In this document: one piece after another, positions 36,581 to 44,845 of the stretch
How the letters are laid out: the number at the start of each line of letters is the position of its first letter
Position numbering within the stretch: the first letter of the stretch is position 1
Source of the DNA: Microcoleus sp. LEGE 07076
GTDB taxonomy: Bacteria > Cyanobacteriota > Cyanobacteriia > Cyanobacteriales > Microcoleaceae
Assembly: GCF_015207455.1 (NCBI RefSeq)
Contig: NZ_JADEWV010000023.1
Span: forward strand, 1-48,322
DNA length: 48,322 nucleotides
Direction of reading: 5' to 3'
Translations under genes and position numbers: made by a program
Notes under the pieces: generated by a model
What the model saw: only the letters and a program-made list of their open reading frames with translations
Database searches by the model: none
What the model was told of the DNA's origin: nothing

Positions 36581-37222
36581 ATGGCATCCTCATCCTCTGT
36601 AGCAGTTCGCGAACTCCCCCTATTTCCGTTGCCGGAAGTGGTTCTATTTCCCGGTAGACCCCTGCCGCTGCAAATTTTCGAGTTTCGCTATCGAATTATG
36701 ATGAATACGATTCTGGAGGGCGATCGCCGTTTCGGTGTACTCATGTGGGACCCCAACCAAAACAAAGTCTCAGCCGTTGGCTGTTGCGCCGAAGTCATTC
36801 ACTGTCAGCGACTCCCAGACGATCGCATGAAAATTATGACTCTCGGACAGCAGCGCTTCCGAGTCCTCGACGCAGTTCGGGAAAAACCCTATTTAGTCGG
36901 TCTGGTAGAATGGATCGAAGACGAACCGCCCCAAAAAGACCTCCGATCTTTGGGTCAAGATGTCGAACAACTGCTTCGCGATGTAGTTCGCCTCTCTAGC
37001 AAATTGATGGATCAGCCGATCGACCTACCAGAAGACATTCCCAGCTTACCCACAGAGTTGTCCTACTGGGTAGCCAGCTACCTTTACGGCGCAGCCACAG
37101 AACAGCAAATCCTTTTAGAATTGCAAGATACTGCTGCTAGATTGGAACGCGAAACCGAAATTTTAACTTCTACTCGCAATCACTTAGCAGCAAGGACTGT
37201 ACTGAAAGATACGCTCAAGTAG
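36581..37222 (+). CDS. LON substrate-binding (N-terminal) domain protein
   Basis: 213 residues made only of the LON N-terminal domain: VRELPLFPLPEVVLFPGRPL, PLQIFEFRYRIMM, GDRRFGVLMWDP, MTLGQQRFRVLDAVREKPYL, then a helical C-terminal bundle (LSYWVASYLYGAATEQQILL, LQDTAARLERETEIL). No ATPase or protease domain follows, so it is a stand-alone LonN, possibly a substrate receptor; its partner is unknown. From memory such genes lie near rpsJ in many cyanobacteria, which would make the 31.9-36.5 kb block an insertion. A hairpin terminator follows. Confidence 0.88.
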   Translation: MASSSSVAVRELPLFPLPEVVLFPGRPLPLQIFEFRYRIMMNTILEGDRRFGVLMWDPNQNKVSAVGCCAEVIHCQRLPDDRMKIMTLGQQRFRVLDAVREKPYLVGLVEWIEDEPPQKDLRSLGQDVEQLLRDVVRLSSKLMDQPIDLPEDIPSLPTELSYWVASYLYGAATEQQILLELQDTAARLERETEILTSTRNHLAARTVLKDTLK

Positions 37223-37231
37223 CGCATTTTG

Positions 37232-37262
37232 GCAGGCAAAAAATACGCTCGGTTTTGCCTGC
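37232..37262 (+). terminator. hairpin terminator after the LonN gene
   Basis: GCAGGCAAAA / TTTTGCCTGC, 10-bp stem, directly after the stop codon. The rest of the spacer to 37547 has no gene; a -10-like TATAAT is at 37504-37509 ahead of the next gene. Confidence 0.75.
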
Positions 37263-37547
37263 ATAGAAGCTAAAACAACACAGAACTATTTAAGATTTTT
37301 ATTTTTTGATTAAACGAAGAGGGAATGAACGATCGACTAAAAGTTGAGGTCGCGGGCTACCGAGTTCGATTCTTTTGAAAACAGATATCAGTTTAACCGA
37401 CAACTTCAAACAAGTTCGGATAAGCTGTCGGACAAATAAACATTGTATGTTCAGGGCGGGCGGCAGCTTCCACCCCACTCATTCGGGGAATTGTTTTTTG
37501 ACATATAATTTACAGGCCGCAACAGCTTAGGTTCTTTACAGAATTAA

Positions 37548-38489
37548 ATGCTTGTGTTAGAAAATCTCGACCAACCGAAACCATACGATGCAGTTAGAGG
37601 CGGTCAACTGCCGCCTCCTGTCGGCGGTGTGGTGCTCGGCGGACTAGCAGGAGTCAAACACCGACTGTCTAGTTCTGTTAGCGAACAACATCGCATTAGC
37701 GCGCTGAAGGAAACCTTAAATTACGGAGATCCAGGCTTAAAAATAATCATCAAGATTTGTCAAACCGAAACAGGCCCGGTGCAGCGGGCGGCCTGCGAGT
37801 TGCTGCGACAACAGCTAAGTGCGATCGCGATCGAAAAATTACAAGCCTTTGTACCTGTAAGTTTAGACTCAAAAACAGACGCAGACAAAACTCAAAAAAT
37901 ATTAAATAACTCACCGACTGCAGTCTCAGAAAAAACTAGCGATCGGGAGTTGTCAGAAGCACAGTTAACATTTGAGACAATTATCCTGCAGATGCAACCA
38001 AACTTGTTGCTGTTAGAAGCATTAGTAGTATCTGTAGAACGAGAACAATTTACTCGAGAACTGATGAATCTTTGGGATTTGTTACTCTCAGAAATTCAAG
38101 AACCCCTCAAAGAACTGCGTCAGGCCGTTGGCAGCGCGATTTCCGCCCAACTGCGGATTCAGTGGCAGTACAATCAAGCTGAATCTCAAGCCAATCAGTG
38201 GCAACAGCGAGCTTTGATCGCACTTCAGAAAGGAGATGAAAACTTGGTTCGCCATGCCTGGGTTCGCAAGCAGATCGAGTTGGATAAGGTGGCAGAACTA
38301 AAAATTCACTTAGACGATCAAACTGTACGAGTAGAAACTCTCAACCGTAACTTGCTGGCCTTGGAAAGTAAGATTACTGAAGCTAATTCTAAAAAAGAGA
38401 TTCTCAAGATGCAGCTTCATTTTGCTAAGGTACAGGAGCAAATTAACTCTACTTTCAGCCAAATGAATACTATATTTTTTAGTCCTTAG
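37548..38489 (+). CDS. HEAT-like domain fused to PspA/IM30 (Vipp1)-like core
   Basis: A 313-residue protein. Residues 25-95 match the HEAT-like module that often starts GGVVLGGLAGVKHRL (then HRISALKETLNYGDPGLKII, AACELLRQQL). A polar linker follows to about 150. Residues 160-300 follow the Vipp1/PspA hairpin: PLKELRQAVGSAISAQLRIQ, ESQANQWQQRALIALQKGDE, RVETLNRNLLALESKITEAN and SKKEILKMQLHFAKVQEQIN align with the IM30 helix alpha1-alpha3 consensus. The N-terminal membrane-binding helix alpha0 of Vipp1 is absent (replaced by the HEAT part), and the C-terminal helices are missing. It might bind Vipp1/PspA rings or modify them. ATG 37548. Confidence 0.8.
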   Translation: MLVLENLDQPKPYDAVRGGQLPPPVGGVVLGGLAGVKHRLSSSVSEQHRISALKETLNYGDPGLKIIIKICQTETGPVQRAACELLRQQLSAIAIEKLQAFVPVSLDSKTDADKTQKILNNSPTAVSEKTSDRELSEAQLTFETIILQMQPNLLLLEALVVSVEREQFTRELMNLWDLLLSEIQEPLKELRQAVGSAISAQLRIQWQYNQAESQANQWQQRALIALQKGDENLVRHAWVRKQIELDKVAELKIHLDDQTVRVETLNRNLLALESKITEANSKKEILKMQLHFAKVQEQINSTFSQMNTIFFSP

Positions 38490-38522
38490 TTGTTGGATTC
38501 TGGGCGTCAATATTGCCAGACT

Positions 38523-39167
38523 TCAGGCTTGTCTGATGCAAAAATGAATCGCCCCGCTAAAAATTGTTGCATCATCAAACTTAGCACTTTCTATGTTAGC
38601 ACCGCATAAAAAGGCACCGCTAAAATTAGCACCGCGCAAGTCAGCTTCTCTCAAATCCGCACCCTGAAGGTTACTTTCGCACAAAAATGCACCTCTCAGG
38701 TTGGCTTTTCTCAGACTCGCGCCCCGCAGTTTTACCTCGCTGAGATTCGTGTTTTCCAGGTTGGCTTCGTCCAAGCAAGCTTCGATCAAGTTAGCTTCCA
38801 TCAGGTTTGCCTCAGATAAGTTTGCCCCAATCAATTTGACACCAATCATTTTGGTGTAGCCCAAGTTGGCATTTTTCAGGTTTGCGTCTATCAAATCTGC
38901 CCCTGTTAATTTGGCTTGACTGAGATTTGCTTTACTAAAATCTGCCCCATTTAGATTTGCCATTAGCAGACAAGCATTCTCAAGGTTGGCACCAATTAAG
39001 TTAGCCCAACTTAGGTCTGCCAAAGCTAAATTGATTTCTTTCAAATTGGCACAGGCTAGATTAATATGAATCAGGAAAGCTTCTCGCAAATCAGCTTCTT
39101 TCAGGTTGGTTTCATGAAAATCTCTTTCTCCGGCTGCATATCGCTTCAACAGTTCATCAGCATCCAT
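38523..39167 (-). CDS. pentapeptide-repeat protein
   Basis: 214 residues. After a short start (MDADELLKRYAAGERDF) about 30 pentapeptides of type A(N/D)LxxA follow: LKEADLREA, LIGANLENACLLMANLNG, LSQAKLTGADLIDANL, and so on to IESAKFDDATI. They fold as a right-handed quadrilateral beta helix. Such proteins are very common in cyanobacteria, and a few mimic DNA to inhibit gyrase, but no specific function can be read here. It is convergent with the HEAT/PspA-like gene. Confidence 0.92.
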   Translation of the reverse strand: MDADELLKRYAAGERDFHETNLKEADLREAFLIHINLACANLKEINLALADLSWANLIGANLENACLLMANLNGADFSKANLSQAKLTGADLIDANLKNANLGYTKMIGVKLIGANLSEANLMEANLIEACLDEANLENTNLSEVKLRGASLRKANLRGAFLCESNLQGADLREADLRGANFSGAFLCGANIESAKFDDATIFSGAIHFCIRQA

Positions 39168-39208
39168 CTCACTAGCCTCTTAAGTTGTACTTAAAATTAT
39201 ACTTCAAA

Positions 39209-40156
39209 TTATACTACTGACAGTACAGTGTAGCTGCCGAAGATTTTTAAAGTTTCCGTGTGGTTTTTCAATTCTTCTAGTGCCGATCGCACTAATGTAG
39301 AACAAGCATCCGCTTCAACGTCCATAAAGAAAATGTATTCTCCGAGCGATCTTTTTGTCGGCCGAGATTCAATGCGACTTAAATTAATACCGCGACTGGC
39401 AAATACTTGCAAAGGCTTTACAAGCGATCCCGGCCTGTTGGCAGGTACGCTAAAAGCTAGTGAGGTGTGAGTGCAATTGGCAGGCGCTGCATCCGGAGCC
39501 GAGTTAGCCGCTGATTTGGTAGCGGATGTAATTGATGAATCGCCGGATTTGGCGACGTTTCCCAGTTTTCGGGCACTTTTGCTCAGCACCCAAAATCGAG
39601 TGTAATTGTCGGGATAATCATTAATCGGGCTCGCTAGCACGGGTAATTTGTAGAGTTCGGCAGCTCTTGGGGCAGAGATTGCCGCTATACTTCTATCTTC
39701 CAGGTACTGCAAGGCTTCGGTGGTTGAATTCGCCGGAATCAACTCAGCCCCAGGGATAAACTGGCTCAACCACAACTGACACTGAGCTAGCGCTTGCGGA
39801 TGAGAGTAAACTTTTTGAATCTCGTTAAAACTTTGAGCATTTGACAGCAGCGCGTGGGAAATCGGCAAAACCAATGCGTGTTGAATGCCGAGCCCATCGA
39901 GTCGCCACAGCGTATCTAGGGTGACAGTCACGCTGCCTTCTATGGAATTTTCCACCGGCACAATTGACACATCAACCAGCCCAGAGGCAGATGCCTCTAG
40001 TGCCTGAGAAATAGTGGAATAAGGACACAGGGTGTATTCAAAGTTAGTTTCCAGACTCAAGCAATTGACATAAGCTAGAGCTGCTGTTTCTGCATTAGTA
40101 CCTATAGGGCCCAGATGTGCGATCGTCTTCGAGGGCTTGGCTAACGAAATTTTCAT
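39209..40156 (-). CDS. pheA: prephenate dehydratase
   Basis: 315 residues from ATG 40156 (MKISLAK); TTG 40168 in frame is less likely. It converts prephenate to phenylpyruvate for Phe. The PDT part: IAHLGPIGTNAETAALAYV, VPVENSIEGSVTVTLDTLWR, YSHPQALAQCQLWL, and NYTRFWVLSKSA with the catalytic TRF motif. The ACT regulatory domain has RPGSLVKPLQVFASRGINL and SRIESRPTKRSLGEYIFFMD, the ESRP motif for Phe binding. Between them is a Ser/Ala-rich insert of about 30 residues (SITSATKSAANSAPDAAPAN). It is a monofunctional enzyme without chorismate mutase, so it should be subject to feedback by Phe. Confidence 0.95.
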   Translation of the reverse strand: MKISLAKPSKTIAHLGPIGTNAETAALAYVNCLSLETNFEYTLCPYSTISQALEASASGLVDVSIVPVENSIEGSVTVTLDTLWRLDGLGIQHALVLPISHALLSNAQSFNEIQKVYSHPQALAQCQLWLSQFIPGAELIPANSTTEALQYLEDRSIAAISAPRAAELYKLPVLASPINDYPDNYTRFWVLSKSARKLGNVAKSGDSSITSATKSAANSAPDAAPANCTHTSLAFSVPANRPGSLVKPLQVFASRGINLSRIESRPTKRSLGEYIFFMDVEADACSTLVRSALEELKNHTETLKIFGSYTVLSVV

Positions 40157-40369
40157 AATTATCGGCAATTTTACGTGACAACTGTGTTGCTTTACTTCGA
40201 TCGGGCAGCAGGTACGAGCGCAAAACTAGCCCGATCCCCGAAAGCTTCGATCCGTGATTTCTCGGATGACATTGGGGGATTACGCGAGTTAATGCGAGAC
40301 TTATGTCACCTGAGAAAGGCTATAGTTTATTAAGATATACTTACGAATCCTATATATTGATATCTTCTC

Positions 40370-40948
40370 ATGTATATTCGCTTTAATTCTTCGCAATCGG
40401 TTGAGATCGCCGTGCCAGATGAACGGGTTCCCATTCAACATTATCTGCGCCAGCCGAAGCGACTGGTGAACGCTTTAGTCGATCGCACTCGCACGCAGCA
40501 GTTAACCGAGGACTGTTTCCGCCTCAAAATGCGGCCGTTACAATTTATGATGCTGAGCATTCAACCCACAGTAGACATGAGGGTGTGGGCGCAGTCAGAC
40601 GGCACAATCAATTTGGAGTCCGTCGCTTGCGAAATTCGGGGCGTGGGTTATATAAACGATCGCTTTGCTCTCAATCTTAAAGGACAGCTTGCAGCAGACC
40701 AAAGTGGCGGGATAACATACTTAAAGGGAAAAGCCGATTTGGAAGTGCAAGTAGAATTACCACCGCCGTTTTGGCTGACGCCCAAACCGATTTTAGAAGC
40801 AACGGGCAACGGCTTGCTCAAAAGCGTGCTGCAGAGCGTCAAACAGCGCTTGATGCACCAGTTGCTCTTAGATTACCGCCAGTGGGCAAGCAGCGAAATA
40901 GAGGTAATATCGAGCGATATCCCCCAAATCTTATCTTTAGAAGGGTGA
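40370..40948 (+). CDS. DUF1997-family protein
   Basis: 192 residues: VEIAVPDERVPIQHYLRQPK, RTQQLTEDCFRLKMRPLQFM, the beta-rich core GVGYINDRFALNLKGQL, LEVQVELPPPFWLTPKPILE, and a final helix GNGLLKSVLQSVKQRLMHQL. DUF1997 is conserved in cyanobacteria and plant plastids and is predicted to be a lipid-binding-like barrel; no function is established that I can state. It is transcribed alone, divergent from pheA. Confidence 0.82.
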   Translation: MYIRFNSSQSVEIAVPDERVPIQHYLRQPKRLVNALVDRTRTQQLTEDCFRLKMRPLQFMMLSIQPTVDMRVWAQSDGTINLESVACEIRGVGYINDRFALNLKGQLAADQSGGITYLKGKADLEVQVELPPPFWLTPKPILEATGNGLLKSVLQSVKQRLMHQLLLDYRQWASSEIEVISSDIPQILSLEG

Positions 40949-41417
40949 TTTTGTACTAGAGATGCTGGTGGATAGCGGTTTAATTGACATTTAACGATTT
41001 TGCCGACATTACCGACGCTCTCGTCGCGCACCAAAGCCTGCATCTTCAAAGACGGCAATTCACCCTCTTCCTAGGTATAAATCTCAAATTCACTGATACT
41101 TTTAGCCCTAATCTTTGCGCTCGTGTAGGCCATCAAACTAGAACTAAAACTCAATCTGCAAGAACGTTCATTGATGGCAAGATACTCAGGCTGCGATCGA
41201 TCTTGCAGCACTCTCGCCCTGCTGCTTTAGGTAAGTGTCAAAAATGCCCTAGATGTGGGTATTTTCCACTTTGTGTCAATCTTATGTAACAGAAGCTGTT
41301 AATTAATTTAGCGGCATATTTGGACAAAAAGCAGCTTAATTGCCGAGATATTTAGTTTGACGATTAAATAGTGCACCCTCAGCTTTGTTTGATTTTGCCC
41401 GCTAGCAGGGCGACAGA
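40949..41417. other. 469-bp gap, possible relic
   Basis: A short frame (40984-41289, TTG start) ends with GKCQKCPRCGYFPLC, a CxxC-like cluster, but has no good start, no recognised family and no matching upstream signal. I see no other gene, RNA or strong repeat. Confidence 0.25.
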
Positions 41418-41870
41418 TCAGTCAAGATCGATATAAGTCTGGGCTCCCTCTTCATCGTCTTCAATGATTCCTACACCGAAAGGCCAAGCAGTCGATTTCT
41501 CTTTGGATTCGTCCTCTTGAGCGATATATTGGGGCTGTGGCGGCCTGCTAATTGTATCCGGTTTCAAAGTCGCGCCTACTCGAATCCGGATTTTGGGTCC
41601 GGAATTGCCCAAGCGAATCGTCATCCCGTCGGCGACTGACACCTGAGCGATCGGTCTATCATCTACATAAGTACCGTTAGCACCAAAATTAATAATTTCC
41701 CAGCCATTGGCGTGATTCCACAACTCTACGTGGTGGCGGGAAACCACAGCGCTGTAAATAATTACATCATTGTCGTTCGATCGACCGATCCGAACCACGG
41801 ATGCGGATTCAAAACACCACCTCTGAACGGGGACTGACTGGATAGGATGTAGCAGAGTTAAGGTAATCAC
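41418..41870 (-). CDS. FHA-domain protein
   Basis: A 150-residue single FHA domain for phospho-threonine binding: VRIGRSNDNDVIIYSAVVSR followed by HVELWNHANGWEIINFGANG and TYVDDRPIAQV. The Arg of GRS, Ser/Arg of VSRHHVEL and Asn of GANGTYV match the binding residues. A GTG start at 41870 (M/V ITLTLLHPIQS) is supported because its paralogue at 43801 also starts with GTG in the same alignment position. Acidic tail (DDEEGAQTYIDLD). It is near two other FHA genes. Confidence 0.88.
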   Translation of the reverse strand: MITLTLLHPIQSVPVQRWCFESASVVRIGRSNDNDVIIYSAVVSRHHVELWNHANGWEIINFGANGTYVDDRPIAQVSVADGMTIRLGNSGPKIRIRVGATLKPDTISRPPQPQYIAQEDESKEKSTAWPFGVGIIEDDEEGAQTYIDLD

Positions 41871-42388
41871 TGATGTTTTGACACTCCGCCGCCAGAAAGA
41901 AACGGGTATGCTTCAATATCGATTTTTTGGCATAAAACCGCAAAAAAATTGATTTTAAAGGGGGCGGTAAGTGGGTGGCGACTGATTCGCTCTACAGAAG
42001 TTAACCACTTATTTCTACCACAGTTTCTAGATAAAATAATAGTCGGTTGTATCTGAGATATTGCACCATTCTCAATTAGCCTTTTATGAACAGGCAAGAT
42101 GCCTGTTCCACAAAAGATCAATTTTGTTGGGGAGCAGGCATCTTGACTCTTGCTGAGAATCGTGCAAGATGTCAGTTGTATCAAACGACATAAGTTTTTT
42201 CGAGTTGCTAACATTTTCCTGATTAATTCAATACCTATAGAATACAATGCTTTGAGCAGCACTGGAATTCCTGGCACCCAAAGCCTCAATCTCCTGCTGC
42301 GAAAATACCGATCGGCCGGTGCGGGGGCGGGCCGCCCTAAAAATGCGACCCGTAATTAGTCGGGCCCGGCGATCGGGAAACCCGCACT
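41871..42388. repeat. 518-bp spacer with GAACAGGCA-type palindrome
   Basis: At 42088-42108 GAACAGGCA-AGA-TGCCTGTTC forms a 9-bp palindrome, and a related GGGAGCAGGCATCTTGAC half follows. The repeat accounts for an open frame on the minus strand here (CGTGILPVHKR). I do not see a real gene. The end near 42300-42380 is G/C-rich. Confidence 0.6.
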
Positions 42389-43126
42389 TCAGAGCAAATC
42401 CGACTCTGGCGGATCGGGGGTTGGCGGGGGCGATGCAGATTCTTGCCTTTGTCGCTTCAACTCTGCTACTTTTTCTTGAGCGACATCCCTGACTTCTAGA
42501 GCTTTATCTTGGAGTTTGTCCGCCAGATTTTGAGCGCCCCGCTTCACATCTGCCACATTTTGGAGAGTTTTGTCGAAATCTTCGTGTAAAAACTCTGCTA
42601 CCAGACCCACTTTTTTGTGTAGTCCCTCCGCGTACTGCACTGGCTCTGATACAGCAGCCTCTGAGACGATCGCCCGTTTGCTGCCCATCGTCGAAATCGC
42701 CCCCACCGGCAACAAATAAATCCCGTCTAAAACGCCGCGCCAGCCGCTCGATTTAAACAGGTAATTGGTAACAGAACCAGTCTGGACATCAAATAGGTAG
42801 TCAACCACCGTACCTGCTTTATTTCCCGAGTCGGTGAGTACCTCAAGCCCGATCGGGCAAACAGCTTGTTCCGGCTGGTGCAATGGGGGCAGTTCCGGGT
42901 TAATGGTGACAAAAACATTTTCGCCCACAGTATCAACTTGCGCCCAAGCGAACCAAGTTTTTTTGGTGCCCAAAAGTCCCGACTTGCAAGTAAAGCCGAT
43001 CGCCCGCCCGGAGTCAGCATCAAGCCAAAGCCGATCTACCCTGCCAACCTCTTCGGCTGTTCTGCGGTCGATCGTCCGGCGGTTTAGCAGTTCGCTGCGC
43101 CTTACAATCTGTTGCGATCTAGTCAT
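42389..43126 (-). CDS. PRC-barrel domain protein
   Basis: 245 residues. Two PRC-barrel-like beta modules: RRTIDRRTAEEVGRVDRLWL and GFTCKSGLLGTKKTWFAWAQ; then PIGLEVLTDSGNKAGTVVDY and LFKSSGWRGVLDGIYLLP. The C-terminal helical tail is Lys/Glu-rich (NLADKLQDKALEVRDVAQEK) and ends in Pro (SASPPPTPDPPESDLL). PRC barrels occur in the photosynthetic reaction-centre H subunit and in RimM; cyanobacterial versions are of uncertain role. It lies between two FHA genes with the same orientation. Confidence 0.83.
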   Translation of the reverse strand: MTRSQQIVRRSELLNRRTIDRRTAEEVGRVDRLWLDADSGRAIGFTCKSGLLGTKKTWFAWAQVDTVGENVFVTINPELPPLHQPEQAVCPIGLEVLTDSGNKAGTVVDYLFDVQTGSVTNYLFKSSGWRGVLDGIYLLPVGAISTMGSKRAIVSEAAVSEPVQYAEGLHKKVGLVAEFLHEDFDKTLQNVADVKRGAQNLADKLQDKALEVRDVAQEKVAELKRQRQESASPPPTPDPPESDLL

Positions 43127-43312
43127 AAATAAACTCCTGAGTGCCTATAGCGCCGAGAAAAATGTCGGTCGAAGCGTCTATTTTTGATTTTTGATTTTCA
43201 CCCACCAGACAGACGAATCTGGGAGCAATAACCGCCGTCTCAAATTTGGCGATCGACCCTAAGCAGTATCGGGGTTTGTACTGATTTTTCCGCCGAGTCC
43301 AAAGATGCCGAT

Positions 43313-43801
43313 TTAATATTCTTCCGAATATTGTGGAGTATTTTCTGCCTCCGTCAACTCTTCCTCTTCCCTGGAAGTGCCAACTTCTTTTTGTTCGGCA
43401 ACAGGAAGCGTGCTCAGGGGAGCCCCTCGCGAGGAAGCGTGAATTGCCTTAGCATCCCTTGGCTTGACGCTGGTTTGTCCTAAGTGGACTGAGGACTGAT
43501 TTGGGCCAACATTGATTTGAATTTTCGGGCCCGATCGAGCCAAGTGAACGATCAGACCGTCCACAATGGGAACCTTAGCGATCGGCTTACCATCGAGGTA
43601 AGTGCCGTTGGTACCTAAATTGATCAGTTCCCAAGTTATGCCGCTGCGCCGCAATTCGATGTGGCGACGAGAAACCACAGCGCTAAAAAGAACGACGTGG
43701 TTTTCAGTCGATCGCCCGATCCGGACGACCTGCTCGTCTTCAAAGATCCAACTGCGGACGGGTATAGACTGGAGTGGATGTAGCAAGGTCAGCTTAATCA
43801 C
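43313..43801 (-). CDS. FHA-domain protein
   Basis: A 162-residue close paralogue of the FHA gene at 41418-41870. VRIGRSTENHVVLFSAVVSR, RHIELRRSGITWELINLGTN and GTYLDGKPIAKVPIVDGL keep all phospho-threonine contact residues. The N-terminus IKLTLLHPLQSIPVRSWIFE aligns with ITLTLLHPIQSVPVQRWCFE. GTG start. The C-terminal tail is acidic and Ser/Glu-rich (LTEAENTPQYSEEY). The pair arose by duplication with the PRC-barrel gene between. Confidence 0.88.
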   Translation of the reverse strand: MIKLTLLHPLQSIPVRSWIFEDEQVVRIGRSTENHVVLFSAVVSRRHIELRRSGITWELINLGTNGTYLDGKPIAKVPIVDGLIVHLARSGPKIQINVGPNQSSVHLGQTSVKPRDAKAIHASSRGAPLSTLPVAEQKEVGTSREEEELTEAENTPQYSEEY

Positions 43802-43883
43802 ATTGGCAGCATTGAGTTTTGGTAGAGCGCCTCAAGATGCGATTTTAGATTTTAGACTTTCGATCGCCCAATCCAAACTCGAT

Positions 43884-44729
43884 CTAAGAGATTTGAAATA
43901 GAAACGTAACCAGATCTCCTTTCCCCAGAGAGATGCGGTCTCCCGGTCGCAACCGGTGTCGGTTTCCCTTAGGCAGAGGAGTATTGTTGACGTAAGTGCC
44001 GTTAGAACTGCCTACATCTTCTAGGTAGCAAGCATCTCCCTCCACCCGGAGATTTGCGTGTACCCGAGAAACTATCTCAGAATTAGCAAATCCCGAAACA
44101 TCAATATCCGGCGGCACTAAATCATTAGGCTTGCCTATGTGAACCACAGACAGACTGTGAGGCAATTCCATCGGCGTATTTGTCTGAACGTGTATCAGAC
44201 GCGCCGATTGCTGTTGCAGTTGAGTTTTAGCCACACCCGCCGGCTGTGGGGTGACAATCGGGGGAGAAGTATTTACTGCTGTTGCCACCGATTCAGTTGT
44301 AACAGGAACCGAGAGCGAAGGCCCAGGTTCTGGAATTTCCGGAATGCTGGCAGGAGTTTTTTCCAAGTTCGGCCCCAGATTTGGGTTAACAAGAGGTGCC
44401 TTTGCCGTCAGGGGTTCGGTGTTCGGCTCCTTGTTTGCCGTAACTAAAGGTTCCCTTGCTATCAGGGGTGCAGTGGGCGCTAAATCCGGTACCGGTGGCG
44501 ATACCACTGTCGGCTCCACCGTCGAGGCCGACGGTAATGTCATCTCAACTTCTGGAACTGTGGAACCCGGACTCAAGTTAAAGCCACACTGACCGCAAAA
44601 TGCTGCATCTGTCTGAACCGCTGCACCGCAGTTCGAGCAACTTGCGGTAACGGGTAAAGGCGTGTAACAAGCCTCGCACTGGCTGGCCCCGTCGGGGTTC
44701 TGGTGATTGCAATTGGGACAGACAATCAT
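43884..44729 (-). CDS. zinc-ribbon plus FHA-domain protein (FraH-like)
   Basis: 281 residues. Two N-terminal zinc ribbons: CPNCNHQNPDGASQCEAC and CSNCGAAVQTDAAFCGQCGF. A long Pro/Thr/Val-rich linker covers about residues 55-185. The C-terminal FHA is SVVHIGKPNDLVPPDIDVSG, NSEIVSRVHANLRVEGDACY and DVGSSNGTYVNNTPLPKGN. In Anabaena, FraH has the same ribbon-linker-FHA order and affects membrane and filament integrity; whether this is an orthologue I cannot say. ATG 44729 has GGAGAAA upstream. It is the third FHA gene of the cluster, with 82 bp before the next. Confidence 0.87.
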   Translation of the reverse strand: MIVCPNCNHQNPDGASQCEACYTPLPVTASCSNCGAAVQTDAAFCGQCGFNLSPGSTVPEVEMTLPSASTVEPTVVSPPVPDLAPTAPLIAREPLVTANKEPNTEPLTAKAPLVNPNLGPNLEKTPASIPEIPEPGPSLSVPVTTESVATAVNTSPPIVTPQPAGVAKTQLQQQSARLIHVQTNTPMELPHSLSVVHIGKPNDLVPPDIDVSGFANSEIVSRVHANLRVEGDACYLEDVGSSNGTYVNNTPLPKGNRHRLRPGDRISLGKGDLVTFLFQIS

Positions 44730-44845
44730 CGATTTCTCCTTGCTATCGGCCAGATTTTCAAATCAGCCTCATAAAACTACTGGGTATATGGTCAAATTTT
44801 AACTTTAACCGCCACAATTCTTATCAAAAAATTAGGTTTAAAACC

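Noticed and set aside
37340..37385. tRNA-like GTTCGATTC motif
   Set aside because: The flanking bases do not pair as a T-arm and no acceptor or anticodon stem can be built.
40984..41289. Open frame ending with CQKCPRCGYFPLC
   Set aside because: TTG start, no Shine-Dalgarno, no recognised fold besides a chance-like Cys cluster; kept only as a note in the gap entry.
41867..42289. Minus-strand open frame of 140 codons with CGTGILPVHKR
   Set aside because: That segment is the translation of a dispersed GAACAGGCA palindrome; no start signal or family.
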